A DNA stretch of 5,685 nucleotides from an uncultured Pseudomonadota bacterium (GTDB lineage: Bacteria; Myxococcota_A; Polyangia; HGW-17), in contig CALKWH010000469.1 in the NCBI GenBank assembly GCA_938004375.1, forward strand, positions 1-5,685, given 5' to 3'. This document shows, in pieces, positions 1-5,638 of this stretch. The position numbers and the translations under genes are program-made. The notes under the pieces were generated by a model. The model did no database searches. It was not told the DNA's origin and worked only from the letters and a program-made list of their open reading frames with translations. How positions within the stretch are numbered: the stretch's first letter is position 1; the number at the start of each line of letters is the position of its first letter.

Positions 1-45
1 GATCGTATTCGGTGACTGGAGTTCAGACGTGTGCTCTTCCGATCT
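1..45 (-). other. Illumina adapter and index (contamination)
   Basis: This is not genomic. Positions 12-45 read as the reverse complement of the standard TruSeq read-1 3' adapter, ending in GCTCTTCCGATCT. Positions 4-11 are the reverse complement of index CGAATACG, and 1-3 (GAT) fit the start of the constant sequence outside the index. The same adapter and index occur in inverted orientation at the right end. The adapter supplies a GTG at 31 that makes a false start and five false residues for the first gene. Confidence 0.98.
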
Positions 46-732
46 GAGGACGGCCGGTCCGGCGTCTATCACGAGGGGCTCCCCTACCGGCTCGACGGCG
101 TCAACGTGCGTCCGGGCGCCGGCATCACCGGCGAGCTCGAGAAGTCGCCGGCCCTGCTGGTCACCGCCGTCCTGAAGCCGGATCTGTCCTCCGTGCTCAC
201 GCGCACCGACCGGCCCTGCTCCCGGGACGGCGAGATCATGGCCCAGGCCCGCGGCGACTGGGGCACGCCCGAGTGCGGGCAAGGGTTGCCCTGCTTCACC
301 TCCCTCGCGGGGCTGAAGAAATTTTCGTTCTGGGAACTGGTCGAGGCCCGGGACTTCGAGGGCCTGGTCGTGACGGCCACCGCCGACGGCGCCTCCCTCG
401 AGGTCCGTTTCAAGAATGTGTTCGGGAACGCCCAGGAGGCACAGGAGTTGGTCGCCCACTACGAGGGCGGCCCGGGCAAGCCCATGCCGCGTTTCCTCAA
501 GCACCCGATCCCCGCGCTCGCCCAGGGACAGGACCACGTCGTCACCGTCCCCCTGGTGATCGACGAGGATCAGAAGGCGCTGCCCGTGCAGCCCGACTCC
601 CGGCGGGGCCGCTTTTACGAGCTGGCCAGCCTGGACTGGAAGGGCAGGCTCCTCGACGGTGCCACCGAAATCCAGGTGCAGGTGAGCCATTTCGTCTACC
701 GGCAGTACCGGGAAAAGACCCCCTCGAAATAA
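46..732 (+). CDS. Unrecognised protein, 5'-truncated, beta-rich
   Basis: Only the last 228 codons are present. The reading frame is open from the adapter junction at 46 to a TAA at 730-732, and the true start lies beyond the contig. The GTG at 31 is adapter and should not be used as a start. I do not recognise the family. The visible part is soluble, with no membrane segment, and has many alternating hydrophobic/polar stretches (for example around residues 105-125 and 190-220) that suggest beta sheet. Three cysteines fall at about residues 58, 77 and 83, the last two in an E-C-G-Q-G-L-P-C segment that could form a disulfide if the protein is exported. It ends in a basic tail (YRQYREKTPSK). 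Codon use is GC-rich like its neighbours, and the frame is not broken, so it is very probably a real gene. It lies 76 bp before the kinase gene on the same strand and could be in the same operon, but the gap and the palindrome in it make a separate transcript equally possible. Confidence 0.8.
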   Translation, partial: EDGRSGVYHEGLPYRLDGVNVRPGAGITGELEKSPALLVTAVLKPDLSSVLTRTDRPCSRDGEIMAQARGDWGTPECGQGLPCFTSLAGLKKFSFWELVEARDFEGLVVTATADGASLEVRFKNVFGNAQEAQELVAHYEGGPGKPMPRFLKHPIPALAQGQDHVVTVPLVIDEDQKALPVQPDSRRGRFYELASLDWKGRLLDGATEIQVQVSHFVYRQYREKTPSK

Positions 733-763
733 AAATTTGCGCAACCCGCGGGAATGGGTTACA

Positions 764-802
764 CCTACATGTAGGGTAGGGTCACCAAAAGGCTCTACAT
801 GT
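764..802. promoter_or_regulatory. Palindrome and repeated CTACATGT, possible operator
   Basis: The 76-bp gap before the kinase gene holds a perfect 12-bp palindrome, CCTACATGTAGG, at 764-775. The core CTACATGT recurs in the same orientation at 795-802, exactly 30 bp downstream, close to three helical turns. A GGGT(T)AC-like element also appears twice nearby (756-762 and 779-784). This is what a dimeric regulator site can look like, but I cannot match it to a named regulator. A weak TTGCGC (737-742) with TACACC (760-765) at 17-bp spacing could be a poor promoter overlapping the palindrome. The arrangement is seen in the sequence; the regulatory role is inference. Confidence 0.35.
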
Positions 803-808
803 GCACCC

Positions 809-1792
809 ATGACGCCATTCATCCTCTCGTTGTTGCAGGTTCTCTGGACCGGCCCCGAGGCCGACCCGTGGACGACGCCGCTCACGCCGGCCGAGGATCC
901 CGCCTTCACGGCCGAGTTGCAGGAGACGCCCGGCTTCTGGTTCGGCCGCCCCGACGAGGAGTGGCTGCGTCAGATCCAGCGCGGTGAGGTCGTCAGTGTC
1001 TCGTTCAACCGCGGCGGCTCCTCGGTCTCCCTGCGGCTCACCTTCAAGGACGGCTCCATGGCCGCGTTCAAGCCGGACCAGCACCACGAGCAGACCGTCC
1101 CCCGCTTCGAGATCGCCGCGTATCGCCTGAACCGCCTGCTGGGCCTGAGCCGCGTGCCGCCGGCGACCTGGCGGCGGTTCTCCCGGGCGGAGCTCCTCGA
1201 GCGCCTCGACGCCAAGAGCCGCGTCGCCCGCAGCCGGCTCCTTGAGGAGGTGAAGTGGGACAAGGACGGCACCGTGGCCGGCGAGGTCTCCGTGTGGATC
1301 CCGGTGATCCGGGCGCTGCCCCTGGAGACCGTGGACTTCCGGCGCAAGTGGGTGCGGTGGCTGGCGCCCTACGATTACCTGTGGCAGGAGGAGTACAGCC
1401 TGGCAGGACAGATCTCCAACATGATCCTGTTCGACTTCCTGTTGAACAACCCGGATCGGTTCACCGGCAGCAACACGCAGGCCGATGAGCGGTTGAAGCG
1501 GCTTTATTTCATGGACAACACGTACGCCTTCTACCCGAGCGGGGAGGGCACCGCGGTCGGCCGGCAGTACCTGCGGATCTCCCGCCGATACTCGGAGAAG
1601 ATGATCCGCAACGTCCGACGGCTGGACCTGCGGCAGGTGCGCACCGAAGTGGCCGACCCCGGGAACGCGCCCTGGCCGATCCTCCGCGACGAGGAGATCG
1701 ACGCCCTCCTGCAGCGCAAGGAATATCTGATGCGGGAGGTCACCCGTACCATCGCCCACTACGGTTGGGAGAAGACGGTCGTCTTTCCATGA
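809..1792 (+). CDS. FAM20C/four-jointed-like protein kinase
   Basis: The 327-aa product looks like an atypical kinase of the FAM20C/four-jointed type, a group whose eukaryotic members phosphorylate secreted proteins. Motifs in order: beta strands around 60-88 ending in A-A-F-K-P-D, with K88 the likely ATP lysine; P-R-F-E-I-A-A-Y-R-L at 98-107, with E101 the likely lysine partner; F-D-F-L-L-N-N-P-D-R at 208-217, with D216 the likely catalytic aspartate; and F-M-D-N-T at 234-238, with D236 in the DFG-equivalent place. The 20-residue D216-D236 distance equals the spacing I recall in human FAM20C (D458-D478). The ATG at 809 was chosen because it gives a short hydrophobic N-terminus (F4-W13) that may be an export signal or anchor; the n-region lacks positive charge, so export is uncertain. 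The frame extends upstream to a TTG at 737, but that would run through the palindromic region and add a polar, non-signal stretch. The Shine-Dalgarno is poor (AAAAGG at 787-792, 16 nt away). The stop overlaps the next start (ATGA). Its substrate is unknown. A HipA-type or lipid-kinase relative is the main alternative. Confidence 0.78.
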   Translation: MTPFILSLLQVLWTGPEADPWTTPLTPAEDPAFTAELQETPGFWFGRPDEEWLRQIQRGEVVSVSFNRGGSSVSLRLTFKDGSMAAFKPDQHHEQTVPRFEIAAYRLNRLLGLSRVPPATWRRFSRAELLERLDAKSRVARSRLLEEVKWDKDGTVAGEVSVWIPVIRALPLETVDFRRKWVRWLAPYDYLWQEEYSLAGQISNMILFDFLLNNPDRFTGSNTQADERLKRLYFMDNTYAFYPSGEGTAVGRQYLRISRRYSEKMIRNVRRLDLRQVRTEVADPGNAPWPILRDEEIDALLQRKEYLMREVTRTIAHYGWEKTVVFP

Positions 1793-3027
1793 ACCGCTGC
1801 CCGCACTGCCGCAACCCCATCGACGCCCTCGCCGGAGGCGTGGCGCGCGTGGTCGGTACGCGGGTCGTGGTGTATTGCAGCGTCGCCTGCCGGGAGAAGG
1901 CGCGGCGCGGTCAGTTCTGGGCGCGGGCGGCGCGGCAGGTGGCGGTCCTGGTCGCGGTGCCGGCGACAGGAGCGGCCCGGTCGCTGGGGCGGCTGGTGTC
2001 CCCACCGGAGCGGGCGGCGCTCTTCGCCTCGGTCGTGCTGCTGGCCCTGGGATTCGCCTCCCTGGTCCAATGGGCGCGCACGCCTGGCGCAGTGCCACGG
2101 TTCGAGCGCTTCTCTGCGTCGGCGCCGACCGGCCGCTGGCGTCTGCCGCCGGCCGTGCGGGGATCCCAGACCCGGGAGTCCGAGGGGCCGGGAGCGACGC
2201 CGGCCGCCCCCGAGGTCGTGCGCCTGGATCCCATCGAGGCCAACGCGCGGTCCCTGGAGGTGCTCGAGGAGAGCCTGGCCGAGGGGCAGGTCTCGGTGTG
2301 GGATCTGGACGCGCTGTCGGTGCTCGCCACCCACGGCCATGCCCGGGCCACGGCCCGGCTGCTGACGCTGGCTCGCTCGGAGACGGGACCTGCCCGACGC
2401 AAGGCGGCAGTGGCGCTGGCGCGGGTGGGGCGTCCGGAGGGGCTCGACGTTCTGCGAGAGGATCTGGCCAGCCAGAACGCCTCGATCTCCTCTCTGGCCG
2501 CCCTTGAGTTGGGACGCCTGGGCGATCGTGTGGCCCTGGCGACGCTCAAGCGGCTGATGAACTACGCCGACACCCGTATGGCTGCCTGCGAGTCGGCCAT
2601 GTTTCTGAAGTACGATCCCGCGCGGATCGCCCTTCTGCAAGCCGTGAAGTACAACCCGCGGCCCGGGGACCGGGTTCGCGCGGCGCTGGCGCTGGCCGCC
2701 GCCGGGGACGCCGTGGCCCGGGGCCTGCTCGAGCAGTTGTACGAGGACGGCCAGTTCCGGTTCCTGGCGGCCGTCGGGCTCGGGCGCCTGGGGGATCGGC
2801 GGGGCGTGCCGGTGTTGCGCGCCGCTCTGGGAAACACCGCGCTGCGTCTGGAAGCGGCCCAGTTGCTGGCCGGCTTCGGCCAGCGTGACGCCTACCGGGA
2901 CGTGGTGCGGGATCTGGATTCAGAGCACGCGCCGACGCGGATCTCCGCGGCGGTGGCGGTGTACGTGCTGACGGCGCCCGACGAGCCGGGCGCACGCGCA
3001 CCGGGGGAGGGAGCGGCCCATGGCTGA
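1789..3027 (+). CDS. Zinc-ribbon, single-TM, HEAT-repeat protein
   Basis: The 412-aa product has three parts. Residues 4-34 form a small zinc-ribbon-like knuckle with C4-P-H-C7 and C30-S-V-A-C34. A basic, Arg-rich segment (about 35-70) precedes one hydrophobic helix at about 75-96. After a Pro/Ser/Gly-rich linker (100-145), residues about 170-395 hold six or seven HEAT-like (PBS-lyase type) helical repeats, seen as recurring A-A-x-x-L-x-x-x-G-[DR] units, for example A-A-L-E-L-G-R-L-G-D-R at 237-247 and A-A-V-G-L-G-R-L-G-D-R at 327-337. HEAT arrays usually bind other proteins. By the positive-inside rule the zinc ribbon should be cytoplasmic and the HEAT array outside the inner membrane; this topology is inference. 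The ATG at 1789 overlaps the kinase stop by four bases and places the zinc ribbon at the N-terminus. An in-frame TTG at 1765 is the alternative, and the only purine-rich site (GGGAG, 1767-1771) is too far for ATG 1789, so translational coupling is likely. No enzymatic motif is visible. A scaffold or sensor for the kinase is the simplest suggestion. Confidence 0.82.
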   Translation: MNRCPHCRNPIDALAGGVARVVGTRVVVYCSVACREKARRGQFWARAARQVAVLVAVPATGAARSLGRLVSPPERAALFASVVLLALGFASLVQWARTPGAVPRFERFSASAPTGRWRLPPAVRGSQTRESEGPGATPAAPEVVRLDPIEANARSLEVLEESLAEGQVSVWDLDALSVLATHGHARATARLLTLARSETGPARRKAAVALARVGRPEGLDVLREDLASQNASISSLAALELGRLGDRVALATLKRLMNYADTRMAACESAMFLKYDPARIALLQAVKYNPRPGDRVRAALALAAAGDAVARGLLEQLYEDGQFRFLAAVGLGRLGDRRGVPVLRAALGNTALRLEAAQLLAGFGQRDAYRDVVRDLDSEHAPTRISAAVAVYVLTAPDEPGARAPGEGAAHG

Positions 3028-4291
3028 GACGGTTCGCCTCTATTATCTGTTCCGCGGGCTCAGTTCCGCGCTGCTGTTCAAGTCCTTCCTGGTGTTCTAT
3101 TACCTCGAGGCGGGGCTGAACTTCGCGCAGATCGGGATCCTCCACAGCGTGTTCGCCGCGACGGTGATCCTGCTCGAGGTGCCTACCGGCATCTGGGCCG
3201 ACCGCTGGGGCCGCGGCCGCGTCATGGGCTACGGCGCCCTGGCCATGGCCTTCGGCGCCCTGGGCTACACCTTCCTGCACGGGTTCTGGGGTTTCGCCTT
3301 CCTCGAGTTCCTGCTGGCCTTCGGGCTGACCATGACTTCCGGGGCGGACTCGGCGTTCCTCTATGACGCCCTCAAGCGCGCCGGCCAGGAGAAGGAGTAC
3401 GCAGACCTCGAGGGCAAGGCCGGTTTCGCCAAGCACGTGGGCATGGCCACCTCGGCGCTCGCCGGCGGCTTTCTCGCCGAGATCGACCTGAACCTGTTGT
3501 TCCCCGCCAGCGCGGCGGTGGTCTTCCTGGCCTACGTCGCGATCCGGCGCATGGATCGCACGCTGCCCTCCGAGCAGGTGCACGTCTTCGCGGACCGGCC
3601 GGTGCGCCTGTGCGAGGCCGTGGGGCAGCTCGAGGCCCACAAGGGCATCTGGTGGACGATCTTCTACTCGGCGCTGATCTTCCTGTTCATCCGCTCCTCG
3701 GACACGTTGCTGCAGCCGGTGCTGCGCGCCAACGGCTTCAGCTACTGGAAGATCGGCCTGGCCGCCGCGGTGAGCGCCATCGCCGCGGCCGTGGCCTCCC
3801 GGCACACCGCGACGCTCATGCGCCGGTTCTCGGAGCGCGCGCTGCTGTGGGCGCTGCCGGCGGTGCTCATCGTCAGTTACGGGCTGTTCGCCACGGGCAC
3901 CGGATGGGTGCTGGCGCTCCTGTTCTTCACTCATGTGAGCGCCCAGGGCATCTATTCGCCGTTCACCAAGACGCTGCTCAACCGCGCCATCAGCCGGTCC
4001 GATCTGCGCGCCACGCTGCTGTCGCTGGAAAGCTCGGTCAAGCGGATGGTGGTGGCCCTCATGATGCCGTTGGTGGGCCTCGTGGTGGACCGCTGGGGTC
4101 TCTCGGCGGGCATCCTGGCCTGCGTGGTCGCCGCCGTCGTCGCCGGGCTCGCGCTGCTGCTGTCGGCTCCGAACGGTCCCGACGCGGCTTCGGACTCCGG
4201 CGCGACCCCCGACCCCGTCCCCGACGGCGACCCGCCCATGGCCAGCCCCGCCTGCGCCGCCTCCCGTCCGTTCTCGGCGCCCTTGAAATAG
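3020..4291 (+). CDS. Major facilitator superfamily transporter
   Basis: The 423-aa product has about 12 hydrophobic segments, roughly at residues 8-28, 36-56, 70-88, 90-105, 137-155, 158-175, 209-226, 243-260, 276-292, 295-312, 340-356 and 362-382. The signature loop between TM2 and TM3 is present as G-I-W-A-D-R-W-G-R-G-R-V (57-68), and a half-copy G-L-V-V-D-R-W-G (353-360) sits at the matching place in the C-terminal half. The charged S-G-A-D-S-A-F-L-Y-D-A-L at 107-118 is typical of MFS exporters of the drug/metabolite type. The transporter acts in the inner membrane, probably proton-coupled; the cargo cannot be told from sequence. A 40-residue Pro/Asp/Ala-rich cytoplasmic tail (about 383-423) is longer than usual and low in complexity. 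The ATG at 3020 overlaps the HEAT gene by 8 bp and has a good GGAGG at 3006-3010, nine bases upstream, so translation can start independently as well as by coupling. The TAG at 4289-4291 ends the cluster. Confidence 0.92.
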   Translation: MAETVRLYYLFRGLSSALLFKSFLVFYYLEAGLNFAQIGILHSVFAATVILLEVPTGIWADRWGRGRVMGYGALAMAFGALGYTFLHGFWGFAFLEFLLAFGLTMTSGADSAFLYDALKRAGQEKEYADLEGKAGFAKHVGMATSALAGGFLAEIDLNLLFPASAAVVFLAYVAIRRMDRTLPSEQVHVFADRPVRLCEAVGQLEAHKGIWWTIFYSALIFLFIRSSDTLLQPVLRANGFSYWKIGLAAAVSAIAAAVASRHTATLMRRFSERALLWALPAVLIVSYGLFATGTGWVLALLFFTHVSAQGIYSPFTKTLLNRAISRSDLRATLLSLESSVKRMVVALMMPLVGLVVDRWGLSAGILACVVAAVVAGLALLLSAPNGPDAASDSGATPDPVPDGDPPMASPACAASRPFSAPLK

Positions 4292-4338
4292 CAGACGGTT
4301 CCTGACCGGTTCCTCCCTCAGCCGCGTCTCTTTGCTTG

Positions 4339-4367
4339 TTGCATCTCGTGTCGTGGTCGTCTATAAA
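4339..4367 (+). promoter_or_regulatory. Putative sigma70-type promoter of lipoprotein gene
   Basis: TTGCAT (4339-4344) and TATAAA (4362-4367) are separated by 17 bp. The -10 box matches five of six consensus bases; the -35 box keeps only the TTG and is weak. Transcription would start near 4374, giving a leader of about 55 nt that includes the C-run. It is the best promoter-like pair in the region and lies in one of the few A/T-containing stretches of the window, which supports separate transcription of the lipoprotein gene. Confidence 0.45.
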
Positions 4368-4415
4368 CCGCACATCAATGGGCAAAGAGGCCGAGAGGTC
4401 CCCCCCCTCCCCAAT

Positions 4416-4419
4416 GGAG
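4416..4419 (+). promoter_or_regulatory. Ribosome binding site for lipoprotein gene
   Basis: GGAG lies eight bases before ATG 4428. It fixes the start of the lipoprotein, which then begins directly with a proper signal peptide. An ATG at 4414 overlaps this site but opens only a five-codon frame ending at TGA 4429-4431, so it is not the start; if translated it would overlap the true start. Confidence 0.7.
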
Positions 4420-4427
4420 TTGATGCC

Positions 4428-5638
4428 ATGAAAATTCTTTCGATCACCAGTTTGACAATTTTCTGCCTCAGTCTCACCGGCTGTGGTGAAACCCAGACCG
4501 TCATCACCCGGGAGGGGTCGCGCGTGGAGGTGCAGGACGCCACGTCCGAGCAGTGCCCCGATGGTGGCAAGGTGCTGGTCTACGGCGTGGACAGCGACGG
4601 CAGCGGCGCCCTGGAGGCCGCCGAGGTCACCTCCACCCACGTCATTTGCAACGGCGCCGATGGTCAGACCGGCGCGAACAGCCTGATCCGCACCGAGACC
4701 GAGCCTGCCGGCGCCAACTGCGCCGAGGGTGGCTTCCGGATCCTCTTCGGCGTGGACACCGACGGCAGCGGCGTGCTGGATGACGACGAGGTCCAGGGTG
4801 AGGAGTTCCTTTGCAACGGGCTTCCAGGCACAGGGCTGAACTCACTCGTCAGCGTGATGGAGGAGGCCGCCGGCGCCAACTGCCCGCGGGGCGGCTTCGC
4901 GATCCTCTCGGGGCAGGACACGAGCGGTGACGGCTTGCTGCAGCCCGGCGAGGTGCAGGGGACCGTCTACGTCTGTCACGGTCAGGACGGCATGACCAGC
5001 CTGATCCGACGGGAGGACGAACCTGCGGGATCCAACTGTCCCCACGGGGGGCAGGCGATCCTCACCGGGATCGACGCGGACGGGAACGGCTACCTCGACG
5101 ACATGGAGTCCAACTCCACGCAGTACATCTGCAACGGCGCGGACGGAGCGGTTGGGGCCGACGGGCTGGACAACCTGTTCGAGACCGTCCCGGAGCCGGC
5201 GGGCACCACCTGTCCGGCCGGTGGGGTGTGGATCGTCTCCGGACCCGATGGCGACCGCGACGGGGTCCTCGATCCCGGGGAGGTGCAGGTCGAGCAGGTG
5301 GTATGCAACGGTGTCACCGGCGCGGCCGGGGCGGACGGGCATGACTCACTGGTGGCGACCACGGCGGTGGCGCCGGGCGTGGTCTGCGCGACCGGGGGCG
5401 TGCAGGTGGACAGCGGGCTGGACGTGGACCGCGACGGTGTGCTCGACGCGGGAGAGGTCACTTCGACTCGGGTCGTCTGCAACGGCGCGGCCGGGTCGGA
5501 TGGGGCGGACGGCGACGCCGCTCTGGTGGCGACCACGGAACTGGCGCCGGGCGCGGTCTGCGCTGCGGGAGGCGTTCAGGTGGAGAGCGGCCTGGACATC
5601 GACGGTGACGGCGTGCTCGACGCGGGGGAGGTCACCTC
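4428..5638 (+). CDS. Repeat-bearing calcium-binding-like lipoprotein, 3'-truncated
   Basis: The frame is open from ATG 4428 to the adapter junction, 403 codons, with no stop; the C-terminus is missing. Residues 1-19 are a lipoprotein signal: K2, a hydrophobic stretch I3-L16, and lipobox L16-T-G-C19, with C19 the expected lipidated residue. The next residues (G-E-T-Q) contain no Asp at +2, so the sequence gives no sign of inner-membrane retention by the enterobacterial rule. From about residue 38 come seven repeats. Each opens with C followed by G-G (C43, 98, 152, 204, 262, 320, 378), then an EF-hand-type 12-residue loop (D-x-D-x-D/S/N-G-x-L-x-x-x-E, starting at D55, 110, 164, 216, 274, 332, 390), then in the six complete units a second Cys in C-N-G or C-H-G (C74, 129, 183, 235, 293, 351). 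Gly-rich collagen-like linkers join them. The layout fits repeats I recall from deltaproteobacterial surface lipoproteins (possibly Pfam DUF7151; not verified). Likely role: calcium-stabilised, disulfide-bonded envelope or surface protein. Function beyond that is unknown. The GGAG at 4416 supports the start. Confidence 0.88.
4539..5638 (+). repeat. Seven-unit Cys/EF-hand-loop tandem repeat array
   Basis: Coding tandem repeats of about 52-58 residues (156-174 bp). Distance from first to second Cys is exactly 31 residues in all six complete units, while the linker from second Cys to next first Cys varies (24, 23, 21, 27, 27, 27). The units therefore have a rigid core and flexible joints. The last three have an equal 58-residue period. 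The seventh is cut at the adapter, so the total number in the genome is unknown. Confidence 0.9.
5349..5638 (+). repeat. Recently duplicated 174-bp DNA repeat
   Basis: The unit starting at 5349 recurs at 5523, exactly 174 bp later. By hand count the 116 bases available for comparison differ at 18 positions, about 84% identity, much higher than between the earlier units. Many differences are at third codon positions. This is the pattern of recent unit duplication, and it is also where short-read assembly would be expected to stop. Confidence 0.8.

Larger units (their letters stand above)
4292..4427 (+). other. Intergenic region between operon and lipoprotein
   Basis: This 136-bp non-coding stretch is less GC-rich than the genes. 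It holds an 8-bp direct repeat CGGTTCCT (4296-4303 and 4307-4314, period 11), a plausible promoter at 4339-4367, a run of eight C (4400-4407) followed by T and four more C, and a Shine-Dalgarno at 4416-4419. AGACG (4293-4297) could pair with CGTCT (4325-4329), but the 27-nt loop and absence of a clear T run make this unconvincing as a terminator. No RNA gene is recognised. Confidence 0.6.

Noticed and set aside
737..808. TTG 737 as start of the kinase
   Set aside because: It adds 24 polar residues (including M-R-N-P-R-E-W) encoded by the palindromic gap, lacks a Shine-Dalgarno, and would bury the hydrophobic N-terminal segment that begins at ATG 809.
782..2098. Long open frame of 438 codons on the minus strand
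   Set aside because: It is antisense to the kinase and HEAT genes, rich in Arg, Pro, Gly and Ala with no recognisable domain, as expected from shadow frames in GC-rich DNA. The plus-strand frames have clear motifs.
1759..2640. Open frame of 293 codons on the minus strand
   Set aside because: It covers the HEAT gene in antisense and translates to Gln/Arg/Gly-rich sequence without motifs; it is a GC-driven shadow.
2546..3934. Open frame of 462 codons on the minus strand
   Set aside because: It lies opposite the HEAT and MFS genes, has low-complexity Arg/Pro/Glu/Gln-rich translation and no fold signature. The plus strand encodes membrane helices and the MFS signature loop here.
3610..4305. 231-codon plus-strand frame inside the transporter gene
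   Set aside because: It is a +1-type shadow of the MFS gene with Arg/Ala/Gly-rich translation and no hydrophobic helices.
4292..4345. Rho-independent terminator after the transporter
   Set aside because: The only pairing found (AGACG with CGTCT) has a 27-nt loop and the following T-containing stretch is not a run; too weak to annotate.
46..5638. CRISPR array, tRNA or rRNA
   Set aside because: The only tandem repeats are coding (protein-level, 156-174 bp, no spacers), and no tRNA- or rRNA-like stretch was seen on reading.
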